DNA from: Methylotenera sp.
GTDB taxonomy: Bacteria > Pseudomonadota > Gammaproteobacteria > Burkholderiales > Methylophilaceae
Reading direction: 5' to 3'
Assembly: GCA_017880905.1 (NCBI GenBank)
Contig: JADGRO010000023.1
Coordinates: 1 to 64,000, forward strand
DNA length: 64,000 nucleotides
Position numbers and translations under genes: made by a program. Of this stretch, positions 1 to 8,671 are shown piece after piece. The number at the start of each line of letters is the position of its first letter. Within the stretch, counting starts at the first letter, position 1. Under the pieces are notes generated by a model, which had not been told where the DNA came from, ran no database searches, and saw only the letters and a program-made list of their open reading frames with translations.

Positions 1-1
1 C

Positions 2-127
2 ACCACCAAACTTTTTAGATAAAATAGTGGTAATCGCTGCAGTCAACGTTGTTTTACCATGATCTACGTGTCCAATCGTCCCCACGTTCACGTGCGGCTT
101 GGTACGTTCGTATTTGCCTTTTGCCAT
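2..127 (-). CDS. tuf: Elongation factor Tu, N-terminal 42 codons (runs off the window)
   Basis: Delivers aminoacyl-tRNA to the ribosome as a GTP complex. The 42 visible residues start [20 protein letters not shown] and contain the P-loop GHVDHGKTT, diagnostic for EF-Tu; the rest lies beyond base 1. It follows four tRNA genes in the same direction, the arrangement known from thrU-tyrU-glyT-thrT-tufB of enterobacteria, so it is probably co-transcribed with them. A second tuf copy is common in this group but cannot be judged here. Confidence 0.97.
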   Translation of the reverse strand, partial: MAKGKYERTKPHVNVGTIGHVDHGKTTLTAAITTILSKKFGG

Positions 128-204
128 TTTTTAATCCTTTACGTAATCTTTAATTAATTAAAATTTTATTAACTTAATTTTTAGCTTTGTTTTTACTACT
201 TCTA

Positions 205-232
205 AAAGTTTTATTTAACTTAATAAAACTTT
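205..232. repeat. Perfect 11-bp inverted repeat in the tRNA-tuf spacer
   Basis: AAAGTTTTATT (205-215) is matched by its exact reverse complement at 222-232 with a 6-base loop. It lies in the 142-base spacer between tRNA-Thr and tuf and would form an A/U hairpin in the tuf leader. It is not GC-rich and has no clear U-tract after it in the direction of transcription, so it does not look like a strong terminator. A processing or leader structure is possible but unproven. Confidence 0.5.
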
Positions 233-269
233 AACACCGCACTCTCTCATCCAAACCAGTACTACTTTC

Positions 270-344
<75 letters not shown>

Positions 345-376
345 GCTTAGTACAATTCCATATAAACTCAATTGTT

Positions 377-452
377 TGGAGCGGGCGACGAGGCTCGAAC
401 TCGCGACATTCAGTTTGGAAAACTGAAGCTCTACCAACTGAGCTACACCCGC
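377..452 (-). tRNA. tRNA-Gly (TCC)
   Basis: The reverse strand has acceptor GCGGGTG, D-arm TAGCTCAGTTGGTAGAGC, anticodon stem TCAGT/ACTGA with loop TTTCCAA (anticodon TCC), T-loop TTCGAGC and an encoded CCA. It is 76 nt with CCA and lies between tRNA-Thr(GGT) and tRNA-Tyr, all on the minus strand. Confidence 0.96.
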
Positions 453-558
453 TTCGCATCTCTGAGCTCAAATCAACCCTTGCACTCCCAACCCTACGCC
501 TGCATACCCGCCAAAACCGATACCGACAAGCTCTTTACCACCACTACAAATCCGATTT

Positions 559-643
559 TGGTGGAGGAGGCTGGATTCGAACCAGCGTACTCAGAGAGAA
601 CGGATTTACAGTCCGTCGCCTTTAACCACTCGGCCACCCCTCC
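559..643 (-). tRNA. tRNA-Tyr (GTA)
   Basis: A class II tRNA of 85 nt with a long variable arm. The acceptor GGAGGGG pairs with CTCCTCC, the anticodon loop carries GTA (CTGTAAA), the T-arm is GCTGG-TTCGAAT-CCAGC, and CCA is encoded. It sits in the same minus-strand cluster. Confidence 0.97.
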
Positions 644-763
644 TAACCGAACCCGCGATTATGCTTAATTTTTGACATGCTGTCAAACAATATAGGCATG
701 AAAAATCAATAATTATCGAATATATTTAATGGGGTTTAAATCATTGAAGTTCGGTCGAGATTT

Positions 764-839
764 TGGTGCCGGATGTCGGAATCGAACTGACGACCTTCGC
801 ATTACAAGTGCGCTGCTCTACCAACTGAGCTAATCCGGC
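764..839 (-). tRNA. tRNA-Thr (TGT)
   Basis: The reverse strand has acceptor GCCGGAT/ATCCGGC, D-arm TAGCTCAGTTGGTAGAGC, anticodon loop CTTGTAA with anticodon TGT, T-loop TTCGATT and an encoded CCA. It is the first tRNA of the Thr-Tyr-Gly-Thr-tuf transcript. The two Thr anticodons (TGT and GGT) differ, so this is not a simple duplication. Confidence 0.96.
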
Positions 840-856
840 TTTTTCTTGAAGGCGAG

Positions 857-862
857 ACTATA
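857..862 (-). promoter_or_regulatory. Possible -10 box of the tRNA-tuf operon promoter
   Basis: On the minus strand TATAGT occurs 17 bases before the first tRNA and is followed by the GC-rich segment CTCGCC, as in discriminators of stringently controlled stable-RNA promoters. The -35 region is a poor match (about AGTCGT or TAGTCG at 17-18 bp), so the call rests mainly on position and the -10 sequence. Confidence 0.45.
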
Positions 863-914
863 GCACTTTTTATAAATCGACGACTAGCCCTATTGAGAAA
901 ATTTTTACTACTTA

Positions 915-1358
915 CTACTTTACAATTGTTAGTGTTGGCTTCTTTTTTCGGGGAGTTACTTCGCCCGTAACATCACCTTTAGATTCAAGTGGAATAAGCA
1001 CTGGTGCTAACTTGGGCTCGACTGCATCTGAGCCAGCTTGCGTACCAACTTCAAAGAACATGCCTTGACCATTTTCACGCGCGAAAATGCCTTTTACTGC
1101 ATTCATCGGCACATATAAATTTTGTGAAACGCCGCCAAAACGCGCAGAAAACACAATCGCCTCGTTATCGATATGCAAATCTTTAGTGGCCGTATAGTTA
1201 AGATTAAGTACAATTTCACCATTTTTTACATACGTCATTGGCACACAAGTTTGTGCGCTAACAGCAACCAGCAAATGCGGCGTTAAACCATTATCTACAC
1301 ACCATTCGTGAATGGCACGTACCACATAGGGTTTGGTTGGAATCAACCCATCAGCCAC
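915..1358 (-). CDS. sspB: ClpXP adaptor SspB
   Basis: SspB binds SsrA-tagged proteins released from stalled ribosomes and tethers them to ClpXP for degradation in the cytoplasm. The 147-residue protein starts MADGLIPTKPYVVRAIHEWC and has the folded substrate-binding part in about the first 110 residues. A flexible acidic/polar linker follows, then a C-terminal stretch KKKPTLTIVK that resembles the ClpX-binding (XB) tail of known SspB proteins. It lies 2 bases after sspA, the usual sspAB pairing. Confidence 0.95.
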   Translation of the reverse strand: MADGLIPTKPYVVRAIHEWCVDNGLTPHLLVAVSAQTCVPMTYVKNGEIVLNLNYTATKDLHIDNEAIVFSARFGGVSQNLYVPMNAVKGIFARENGQGMFFEVGTQAGSDAVEPKLAPVLIPLESKGDVTGEVTPRKKKPTLTIVK

Positions 1359-1360
1359 AA

Positions 1361-1960
1361 TTACTTCCTCATCGCCTTTTCTGAAGGTGTCATTGCGTCG
1401 GCATATAGAGGCCGTGAAAACAGGCGTTCAGCGTATTTCAACAATGGCGCAGCCTGATTTGGCAAATCGATTCCATAATGGCCCAATCGCCATAAAAGTG
1501 GCGTCACTGCTACATCTAACATCGAATATTCATCACCCAACAAATAATTTTGTTTGCTAAAAATTGGCACAATTTGCGTTAAATTATCACGTATGGTTTT
1601 ACGCGCAGCATCGGCTTTTTCTTCATCACCAGATTCAATATCCTTGATGTGATCAAACAAATCTTTTTCAAAGTTATACAAAAATAACCTTGCACGTGCG
1701 CGCATCACCGGGTCGGCTGGCATCAGCTGCGGATGCGGAAAACGCTCGTCGATATACTCATTGATAATATTGGCTTCGGATAGCACCAAATCGCGCTCTA
1801 CCAAGACTGGCACTGCACCGTAAGGATTTAATACTGCCAAATCTTCTGCCTTATTGGCCAAATCCACATCAATTACTTCAAAATCCATGCCTTTTTCAAA
1901 AAGCACAATACGACAGCGGTGGCTGAATGGATCAACCGACCCCGAGTAGAGTTTCATCAT
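1361..1960 (-). CDS. sspA: Stringent starvation protein A (GST fold)
   Basis: SspA is a glutathione-S-transferase-fold protein that binds RNA polymerase and affects transcription during starvation; it has no GST activity. The 199-residue sequence has an N-terminal thioredoxin-like domain (about 1-80) with NPYGAVPVL and SEANIINEYID, and then an all-helical domain. The conserved surface motif PHP is at residues 75-77. The start is either of two adjacent ATG codons. It follows petC by 44 bases and precedes sspB, so bc1 and ssp genes probably share transcripts. Confidence 0.95.
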   Translation of the reverse strand: MMKLYSGSVDPFSHRCRIVLFEKGMDFEVIDVDLANKAEDLAVLNPYGAVPVLVERDLVLSEANIINEYIDERFPHPQLMPADPVMRARARLFLYNFEKDLFDHIKDIESGDEEKADAARKTIRDNLTQIVPIFSKQNYLLGDEYSMLDVAVTPLLWRLGHYGIDLPNQAAPLLKYAERLFSRPLYADAMTPSEKAMRK

Positions 1961-2004
1961 TTTTTAATACTTCCTATTTTACTAAATGTTATTACTTTTG
2001 ACTT

Positions 2005-2709
2005 TTACTTTATGTCGCGCCAGTAGGCTTTTTTAAGCTTGATTGTCAGCACCAGCAACACGCCTAAAAACAACAGCGCCCATATGCCAATGTGCTTGCG
2101 TTGCTGCTTGGCAGGCTCAGCCATAAACGCCATGTAATTAGTCAAATCACCCACAAACGCGTTGTATTCTGATGGGGTTAATTTGCCTGGCTTTACCAGT
2201 TCCAATTCGTGTGTTTCATGATTCAACACTTGCTCGCCCTGCAATTCATACAACACATGCGGCATGCCTACTTTGCAAGTTTGCGGGTCAAAGACACAAT
2301 TACCCCAACCGGTCGTGCTTGTTTCATCACGATAAAACCCCCGCAAATACGCGTACACCCAATCGAAACCCCGCGCGCGCACTTCTACCGACAAATCAGG
2401 CGGCGCAACACCAAACCATTTTTTTGCGTCTTTCGGATTCATCGATGTGGTCATCGTATCGCCGACCTTTTCGCCCGCAAATAGCAAGTTATCTTTAATT
2501 TGCTTTTCGGTAAGACCAATATCTTTAAGGCGGCTGTAGCGCATGTAATTGGCACTATGGCAGTTGAGGCAATTATTGATGAATGTACGAGCACCGCGCT
2601 GTAGCGATGCGTAGTCAGCCGCATCAATTGGCGCAGTAACGCCGATTGCAGCTTCGTTAGCAAAAGCAACTAAAGGCAAAAACACCAAACTTATAATGAG
2701 TTTTTTCAT
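2005..2709 (-). CDS. petC: Cytochrome c1 of the bc1 complex
   Basis: This is the electron carrier of the ubiquinol:cytochrome c oxidoreductase, facing the periplasm. The 234-residue precursor has a Sec signal peptide (cleavage near AFA-NEA, about residue 18), one haem c site CLNCH (C47, C50, H51), a likely Met ligand region at VGMPHVLYEL, and a C-terminal membrane anchor around residues 207-225. It starts 4 bases after petB. Confidence 0.96.
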   Translation of the reverse strand: MKKLIISLVFLPLVAFANEAAIGVTAPIDAADYASLQRGARTFINNCLNCHSANYMRYSRLKDIGLTEKQIKDNLLFAGEKVGDTMTTSMNPKDAKKWFGVAPPDLSVEVRARGFDWVYAYLRGFYRDETSTTGWGNCVFDPQTCKVGMPHVLYELQGEQVLNHETHELELVKPGKLTPSEYNAFVGDLTNYMAFMAEPAKQQRKHIGIWALLFLGVLLVLTIKLKKAYWRDIK

Positions 2710-2713
2710 ATTA

Positions 2714-4009
2714 TTAGTACGTCACCCTTTCTGGCACTGGCAAAGTCTTATCTTTTGAAGTGTACCAAGGCATCAGGATGAAAAATGCAAAGTAAATAAA
2801 TGTGAATATTCGAGCAACCCAAGTGGCGCAATCCCTAGTATCTACAATATCTTTAGACCATTCGCCCAATTGTCCCCATACAGTAGTAGGCACTGTGCCC
2901 AAATAACCAAGCACAAAAAAACTCACCACAAAAGCTGCCAACCAGCGTTTATATAGCGAACCACGATAGCGAATCGATTTCACCGGGCTTCTATCTAACC
3001 AAGGCAATAATGCAAACGCCATTACCGATAAACCCATCGCAGCGACGCCAGGAAACTGCGAGTTCATAACTGGCGGCACCGCGCGTAATATAGAATAATA
3101 CGGTGTGAAGTACCACACAGGTGCGATATGCGCTGGCGTTTTGAGAGAATCAGCTGGGATGAAATTATTCGCCTCTAAAAAGTAGCCACCCATCTCTGGC
3201 GCAAAGCAAATAATTGCCGCGAACACAATTAAAAACACCACTACACCGACCAAATCTTTCACCGTGTAATAGGGGTGAAACGGGATGCCGTCTAACGGAA
3301 TGCCGGTTTTTTTGTCTTTCTTTTCCTTGATTTCTACACCGTCTGGGTTGTTAGAGCCCACTTCGTGCAAAGCGATTAAATGCGCTGCTACCAAGCCCAA
3401 CAACACCATCGGCAACGCAATGACATGAAATGCGAAAAAACGATTCAATGTTGCATCCGATATCAAATAATCGCCGCGTAGCCATTCTGATATATCAGGC
3501 CCAATAAAAGGAATAGCGCTAAACAGGTTCACGATTACTTGCGCCCCCCAGTAAGACATTTGACCCCAAGGCAATAGGTATCCAAAAAACGCTTCACCCA
3601 TTAAACACAAGAAAATCGCTACTCCAAACAACCAAATGAGTTCGCGTGGATTGCGGTATGACCCGTAAATAACGCCTCGGAACATATGTAAATACACCAC
3701 AATAAAGAACATGGATGCGCCAGTAGAATGCATATAGCGAATGATATTGCCGCCAAACACATCGCGCATGATATATTCAACTGAAGCAAATGCTTGTGCA
3801 GCATCTGGTTTGTAGTGCATTGTCAAGAAAATACCGGTGACGATTTGCAACACCAGTACTAGCATGGCGAGCGAACCAAAAAAGTACCAAAAATTGAAAT
3901 TTTTGGGTGCGTAATATTCGGTTAAGTGATTTTTAATGTTGCTGGTGAGCGGAAAGCGCGCGTCTATCCAGCCCATAATGCCTTTTGTTTCTACAATTTT
4001 ATTAGCCAT
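2714..4009 (-). CDS. petB: Cytochrome b of the bc1 complex
   Basis: The membrane subunit that oxidises ubiquinol and carries haems bL and bH. The 431 residues form a full-length protein with eight or more membrane segments. Candidate haem ligands are H94 and H108 in one helix and H195 and H210 in another. The Qo-site motif reads PVWY instead of PEWY, a variant I recall from beta- and gammaproteobacteria. Its start overlaps the 3' end of petA by 8 bases, which implies translational coupling. Confidence 0.97.
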   Translation of the reverse strand: MANKIVETKGIMGWIDARFPLTSNIKNHLTEYYAPKNFNFWYFFGSLAMLVLVLQIVTGIFLTMHYKPDAAQAFASVEYIMRDVFGGNIIRYMHSTGASMFFIVVYLHMFRGVIYGSYRNPRELIWLFGVAIFLCLMGEAFFGYLLPWGQMSYWGAQVIVNLFSAIPFIGPDISEWLRGDYLISDATLNRFFAFHVIALPMVLLGLVAAHLIALHEVGSNNPDGVEIKEKKDKKTGIPLDGIPFHPYYTVKDLVGVVVFLIVFAAIICFAPEMGGYFLEANNFIPADSLKTPAHIAPVWYFTPYYSILRAVPPVMNSQFPGVAAMGLSVMAFALLPWLDRSPVKSIRYRGSLYKRWLAAFVVSFFVLGYLGTVPTTVWGQLGEWSKDIVDTRDCATWVARIFTFIYFAFFILMPWYTSKDKTLPVPERVTY

Positions 4010-4664
4010 GATTTAAGCCCCCCGCCTTTGCATCTTCACCGATCAACAAAGTGGTATCATTTAAGTATTGATGTGGCGGCACAACTAAATTAGTAGGTGC
4101 AGGCGAGCCTTTAAACACACGGCCTGCAAGGTCGAACTTGGAACCGTGGCAGGGGCAGAAAAACCCGCCTGACCAGCTATCCCCCATATCGCCGCCTGCC
4201 TGCATTTTGGTGGTGGGCGAGCAACCCAAATGTGTGCAAATGCCCACAACTACAGAAATATTTTCTTTAATTGAGCGGTGCAAATTCTTACAATACGTCG
4301 GCTGTTGAGAGCTTACATCACTATTGGGGTCAGAGAGTTGATCATTATGCTTGCTCAATTCTGATGTCTGCTCGGGTGTACGGCTTATAATCCACACTGG
4401 CTTACCGCGCCATTCTGCAGTCATGATAGTACCTTGTTGAACTTTACTGATATCCACTTCAACCGGTGCACCCGCAGCTTTGGCACGCTCACTAGGCAGC
4501 ATACTGCCTACAAATGGCACTGCCACAGCAACCGCGCCAATGGCGCCTGTACAGGCGGTTGCAGTGATTAAAAAATTACGTTTTTCTAAATCGACTTTTG
4601 TGGGTGTTGTGAATGATAAAGCGCTACTTTTGTCAATGCTTCTTTTAATCTTGGTGTCTGCCAT
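4002..4664 (-). CDS. petA: Rieske iron-sulfur subunit of the bc1 complex
   Basis: It carries the [2Fe-2S] cluster that takes the first electron from ubiquinol. The 220 residues contain the two ligand boxes CTHLGC (C143, H145, C148) and CPCHGS (C170, C172, H173). The N-terminus has a Tat-like signal/anchor, but the twin-arginine position reads EKRNFLI, with KR instead of RR. Rieske proteins are usual Tat substrates and a complete tatABC lies 3-4 kb away. It is the first gene of petABC and has a candidate promoter upstream. Confidence 0.96.
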   Translation of the reverse strand: MADTKIKRSIDKSSALSFTTPTKVDLEKRNFLITATACTGAIGAVAVAVPFVGSMLPSERAKAAGAPVEVDISKVQQGTIMTAEWRGKPVWIISRTPEQTSELSKHNDQLSDPNSDVSSQQPTYCKNLHRSIKENISVVVGICTHLGCSPTTKMQAGGDMGDSWSGGFFCPCHGSKFDLAGRVFKGSPAPTNLVVPPHQYLNDTTLLIGEDAKAGGLNHG

Positions 4665-4731
4665 TTGTTTCCTTTACCTTGCCCTTTTGAACTGTGATTG
4701 AGTTCACACTACAGCCTCGCCAGAAGCCGTG

Positions 4732-4760
4732 AGTATACATTTTTTCATAATATACTCCAA
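4732..4760 (-). promoter_or_regulatory. Candidate sigma-70 promoter of petABC
   Basis: On the minus strand TTGGAG (4755-4760) and TATACT (4732-4737) are separated by 17 bp, about 70 bases before the petA start. The -10 box is good and the -35 box matches only TTG of the consensus. The surrounding 188-base spacer (4665-4852) contains no gene. Confidence 0.45.
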
Positions 4761-4852
4761 ATTTAATTGCATAAGTATTTGAAATAAAACGACTAAATAC
4801 GCTTATTTAAGTAATTGAAAATTCTAGCTTAAAAGTTAAGTCTAAAGTAGGT

Positions 4853-5590
4853 CTAAACAGGATTATCACAATCTATAAATTCGTGTTGCAAGCCAAATTT
4901 TTGCGCCAAATGTTCACCCAACGCTTGTATACCGTAGCGTTCTGTTGCGTGATGCCCGGCTGCGATATAAGCCATGCCAGATTCACGCGCCACATGCACA
5001 GTTTGCTCTGAGATTTCACCGCTAATATATACGTCTACATTGGCAGCAGCGGCTTGCTCTATATAGCCTTGCGCCGCCCCAGTGCATAGGGCGATGTGTT
5101 TAATTGGTTTCGTTAAATCGCCAATCACTAGTGGTTTACGTTTAAGTTTTTCCTCAATAACCGTGGCAAAACTTTTTAGCGATTGTGGACTATCTAACTC
5201 AATCATAGCCAGCATCTCGACCCAGCCCGTGACGCTCAGCCCCAGCTGCTTGGCCAGCATGACGTTGTTGCCCAACTCCGGATGCGCATCTAAGGGTAAA
5301 TGAAAGGCGAACAAATTGATTTCATGTTGCAACAAAAATTGAAGTCGGCGCTTTTTAATACCGGTAATCGGCAAGGCTTCATTGCGCCAAAAATAGCCAT
5401 GATGTACTAATACGGCATCCGCATTGGCTTGCAGGGCAGCTTGTAGCAAATCCATACTTGCTGTTACGCCTGTGACAATTTTGTTGATTTCACGCTTGCC
5501 CCCCACCTGCAACCCATTTGGACAATAATCGTTAAAGCGCTCGGCTTGCAATAATTGATTTAAATAATCGCTCAGGTCATCTATTTTCAT
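4853..5590 (-). CDS. Nif3/YbgI-family dinuclear metal protein (DUF34)
   Basis: A 245-residue member of the widespread Nif3-like (GTP cyclohydrolase 1 type 2-like) family. These form toroidal hexamers with two metal ions per subunit; the reaction is not settled. The metal ligands are visible in VLVHHGYFWR (about residues 61-70) and near the C-terminus in AGHHATERYG. The sequence starts MKIDDLSDYLNQLL, typical for the family. It is divergent from the HtrA protease gene with only 47 bases between, so the two promoters must be close together. Confidence 0.92.
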   Translation of the reverse strand: MKIDDLSDYLNQLLQAERFNDYCPNGLQVGGKREINKIVTGVTASMDLLQAALQANADAVLVHHGYFWRNEALPITGIKKRRLQFLLQHEINLFAFHLPLDAHPELGNNVMLAKQLGLSVTGWVEMLAMIELDSPQSLKSFATVIEEKLKRKPLVIGDLTKPIKHIALCTGAAQGYIEQAAAANVDVYISGEISEQTVHVARESGMAYIAAGHHATERYGIQALGEHLAQKFGLQHEFIDCDNPV

Positions 5591-5637
5591 GTGTTTTCAC
5601 CTATACTTATATGCATTCAATTGTAATTTTTTAACAT

Positions 5638-6792
5638 ATGCAACGAATTTGGCTTATTTTTGCACAATCTGTGACTGCCTGCTTAGGCTTATTGTTTGTG
5701 CTTCGCCTTTTTTACCCGCATCTGCTGACAACAGGACAAGAGCCTATTGTCATCAATCAAGTAGAATCAAGTACCGCAGCTAATTCTAAAGGTAGCTACA
5801 GCAATGCCGTAAAAAAAGCCATGCCTGCAGTGGTGAATATTTTTACCTCTAGCAAGATAGATACTCCCAGTCCTAATGAACAATATAAAGATGACCCATT
5901 ATTCAGGCATTTTTTTGGGGATCAGTTGGAAGATGAAGACAGTCAACCCGAAAACAGCTTGGGTAGCGGTGTAATTGTAAGCGCACAAGGCTTAATTTTA
6001 ACTAATGACCATGTAGTGGCTTCTGCGGACGAAATCGAAGTGGCACTTGCAGATGGCAGAAAATTATCAGCCAAAGTAGTTGGTACGGATCCCGATACTG
6101 ATTTAGCCGTGTTAAAAGTGGAAGCAGAAAAATTGCCTGCCATTACCTTTGCAGCCTCTGAAAAACTCAATGTAGGTGATGTGGTGCTGGCTATTGGCAA
6201 CCCTTTTGGTGTGGGGCAAACCGTTACGCAAGGCATAGTTAGCGCACTTGGACGCAACCATTTGGGCATTAATACTTACGAAAACTTTATTCAAACCGAT
6301 GCCTCGATTAACCCTGGCAACTCTGGCGGTGCTTTGATTGATGCTGAAGGCAACTTGGTTGGCATCAATAGTGCCATTTATTCGCGTAGCGGCGGCAGCA
6401 TGGGTATTGGTTTTGCGATTCCGGCAAGCTTAGCTAAACAAGTGATGGAACAAATTGCTATGCACGGCAGTGTGACGCGCGGTTGGATAGGTATCGAAGC
6501 GCAGGATATAACGCCTGAATTGGCTGAATCATTCAAGCTCAACCAGGCACGCGGCTCACTGATTGCGGGGATATTGCGCGATAGCCCAGCTGATATGGCA
6601 GGACTCAAAGCTGGCGACGTTTTACTTGCCATTAATGACAAAGAAGTGAACGATAGTAGTGGCATGCTGAATTTAATAGCCGCACTAAAACCCAATGAAA
6701 AAGCGGTATTAAAAATCGCCAGAAATGAAAAAGAAATCAAAGTAAACATAACGGTTGGCAAGCGTCCTAAACCAGCCGTAGCGCGCAAGTAG
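5638..6792 (+). CDS. HtrA/DegS-type membrane-anchored serine protease
   Basis: A periplasmic quality-control or signalling protease. The 384 residues have one N-terminal hydrophobic segment (about 4-28) that may act as an anchor, a trypsin-like domain with triad H125 (TNDHVV), D155 (DTDLAVLKV) and S229 (GNSGGALID), and a single PDZ domain from about 281 to 375. One PDZ plus an anchor resembles DegS/AlgW more than DegP, which has two PDZ domains. Whether it cleaves an anti-sigma factor cannot be told; no rseA-like gene is adjacent. Confidence 0.92.
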   Translation: MQRIWLIFAQSVTACLGLLFVLRLFYPHLLTTGQEPIVINQVESSTAANSKGSYSNAVKKAMPAVVNIFTSSKIDTPSPNEQYKDDPLFRHFFGDQLEDEDSQPENSLGSGVIVSAQGLILTNDHVVASADEIEVALADGRKLSAKVVGTDPDTDLAVLKVEAEKLPAITFAASEKLNVGDVVLAIGNPFGVGQTVTQGIVSALGRNHLGINTYENFIQTDASINPGNSGGALIDAEGNLVGINSAIYSRSGGSMGIGFAIPASLAKQVMEQIAMHGSVTRGWIGIEAQDITPELAESFKLNQARGSLIAGILRDSPADMAGLKAGDVLLAINDKEVNDSSGMLNLIAALKPNEKAVLKIARNEKEIKVNITVGKRPKPAVARK

Positions 6793-6812
6793 GCTCCTAG
6801 GGGAAAACAAGC

Positions 6813-7364
6813 ATGGGGATGCGTTACGAGGCGCTTAACAATAAACTAATCGAGTTTATTAGGGCTCAAAAAATGTTTTTTGTGGGCACTGCCGCTGAGA
6901 CTGGGCGGGTTAATGTTTCCCCCAAAGGCATGGATTCTCTGCGAGTTGTTGACAATAAGCAGGTGCTTTGGCTAAACGTTACGGGTAGAGGCAACGAAAC
7001 CTCGGCGCACATTCAGCAAAACTCCCGTATGACCTTGATGTTTTGCGCACTTGAGGGATCCCCGCTCATATTGCGAATTTATGGTAGCGCTAAAGTGATC
7101 CATAAAAATGATGCTAAGTGGGAAAAGCTTTTTGCTTTATTTACCCCGTTGCCAGGCGCGCGCCAGATTTTCGATTTATCCATTGAAATGATACAGACTT
7201 CTTGCGGCATGGGCGTGCCTTATTATGATTACAGCAGTGACCGTGAATTGTTGAACGACTGGGCGCAAAAAAGAGGTGACGAAGCAATAAAACAATATTG
7301 GTTAGAGAAAAATCAGTTGAGTATCGACGAGATACCCACCAACATCGCCATAAAAAATACTTAA
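6813..7364 (+). CDS. PNPOx-fold flavin-binding family protein
   Basis: A 183-residue protein of the pyridoxamine-phosphate-oxidase-like split-barrel superfamily. The N-terminal half has the typical strands with FVGTAAETGRVNVSPKGMDSLRVV and WLNVTGRGNETSAHI, where FMN usually sits. It is not PdxH itself, because the PdxH C-terminal motif is absent. The substrate is unknown. Its 3' end overlaps tatC, on the opposite strand, by 4 bases. Confidence 0.8.
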   Translation: MGMRYEALNNKLIEFIRAQKMFFVGTAAETGRVNVSPKGMDSLRVVDNKQVLWLNVTGRGNETSAHIQQNSRMTLMFCALEGSPLILRIYGSAKVIHKNDAKWEKLFALFTPLPGARQIFDLSIEMIQTSCGMGVPYYDYSSDRELLNDWAQKRGDEAIKQYWLEKNQLSIDEIPTNIAIKNT

Positions 7365-8095
7365 GCTTTGATTGAATTAGCTTTAGGTTGCGAAAATTGT
7401 GCCACAAGGACGCCCGCCTCATAGAGCAACCACAGTGGAACTGCCAGCATAAACTGCGAAATAATATCGGGCGGCGTAAAAATGGCGCCAATAATAAATG
7501 CGCCTACAATCACGTAACTACGCATCTCTTTAAGCTGTGCAACTGTCACCCAACCAAAACGCACGGTTAATACTACTGCGATTGGCACTTCAAACGCTAA
7601 TCCAAACGCCATGAACAGCGTTATGACAAAATCGAGATATTGCGAAATATCCGTCATCACCGCCACCCCAGCTGGGGCGCTTTTTACCATAAAGCCAAAT
7701 ACCACAGGAAACACCGCAAAATAGGCAAATGCCATCCCTGTTAGAAACAGTACGCAGCTGGCTAAAATCACTGGTAGCATGAGTTTTTTTTCGTGCGCAT
7801 AAAGCCCAGGTGCAACAAACGCCCAAATTTGATACAGAGTATGCGGCAATGAAATCACAAAAGCTGCCAACATGGCAACTTTCATCGGCACAAAAAATGG
7901 TGTTGTGACGGCTGTCGCTATCATCTGCCCACCAACTGGTAACTTGGCTAACATGGGCGCTGCAAGCAGTGCATAAATTTTATTCGCGAATGGAAATAAA
8001 CTAAAAAAAACTATCACAAAGCCTAGCACGATTCTAAGTAGGCGATTTCGTAGCTCAATTAAATGCGAAATAAATGATTCGGTAGGTGTCATCAA
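7361..8095 (-). CDS. tatC: Sec-independent translocase subunit TatC
   Basis: The receptor for twin-arginine signal peptides in the inner membrane. The 244 residues have six membrane segments and the signature start TESFISHLIELRNRLLR. The cytoplasmic N-terminus and first loop with conserved glutamate and arginine residues are in place. It is last in hinT-tatA-tatB-tatC and follows tatB by 4 bases. Confidence 0.97.
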   Translation of the reverse strand: MMTPTESFISHLIELRNRLLRIVLGFVIVFFSLFPFANKIYALLAAPMLAKLPVGGQMIATAVTTPFFVPMKVAMLAAFVISLPHTLYQIWAFVAPGLYAHEKKLMLPVILASCVLFLTGMAFAYFAVFPVVFGFMVKSAPAGVAVMTDISQYLDFVITLFMAFGLAFEVPIAVVLTVRFGWVTVAQLKEMRSYVIVGAFIIGAIFTPPDIISQFMLAVPLWLLYEAGVLVAQFSQPKANSIKA

Positions 8096-8099
8096 CTAT

Positions 8100-8438
8100 T
8101 CACTTTACCGATTTAACGCGCTTAGAAGTTGGGGCTTTTGTTTTTGACTTACTAGATTTATTAGTGCCTGTGGGAATTTTTTGAGTGGTTTTGGTAGCTA
8201 GATTTTTAATTCCAGCTTCTGAACTTTCGACTGATTGCTTAATTTCTTGCTGCAATTTTTGCAATTCTTCAAAACGCATTTCGCGATTTACTTCTTCTCT
8301 CACTTGCGCCATATAGCGCTGCATGCGGCCTACAAATGCTCCCACTGTACGTGCTACTTTTGGCAGCTTTTCTGGCCCAATCACCAGCAAGGCTACCACC
8401 GCTATTACTAGCAACTCCGAAAAAGAAACATCAAACAC
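8100..8438 (-). CDS. tatB: Sec-independent translocase subunit TatB
   Basis: Works with TatC in signal-peptide recognition. The 112-residue protein begins MFDVSFSELLVIAVVALLVI, a single short membrane helix followed by the GPEKLPKVAR hinge, an amphipathic helix, and a charged cytoplasmic tail rich in Lys, Ser and Thr. The length and MFD start distinguish it from TatA. Confidence 0.95.
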   Translation of the reverse strand: MFDVSFSELLVIAVVALLVIGPEKLPKVARTVGAFVGRMQRYMAQVREEVNREMRFEELQKLQQEIKQSVESSEAGIKNLATKTTQKIPTGTNKSSKSKTKAPTSKRVKSVK

Positions 8439-8447
8439 TTTGAGTAA

Positions 8448-8657
8448 TTACTGCTTAGTCTTCTTGGTGACTTCGCCTTCAATCGTCGTGCCAGTTTTTT
8501 CGTCACCTTCAGCCACTTGCTCATCATTCATGGCTTTTTTAAACTCTCTCACTGCGCCACCCACGTCGCTACCAATATTACGTAATTTTTTAGTGCCAAA
8601 TATCAACACCACAATCAACAACACAATTAACCAATGCCACAAACTGAATGAACCCAT
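8448..8657 (-). CDS. tatA: Sec-independent translocase subunit TatA
   Basis: The pore-forming component of the Tat system. It is 69 residues with an N-terminal helix ([12 protein letters not shown]), the [10 protein letters not shown] hinge and an amphipathic helix ending [11 protein letters not shown]. It is the first tat gene and lies 14 bases after hinT. Confidence 0.96.
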   Translation of the reverse strand: MGSFSLWHWLIVLLIVVLIFGTKKLRNIGSDVGGAVREFKKAMNDEQVAEGDEKTGTTIEGEVTKKTKQ

Positions 8658-8671
8658 GTCGTTCTCCTAAA

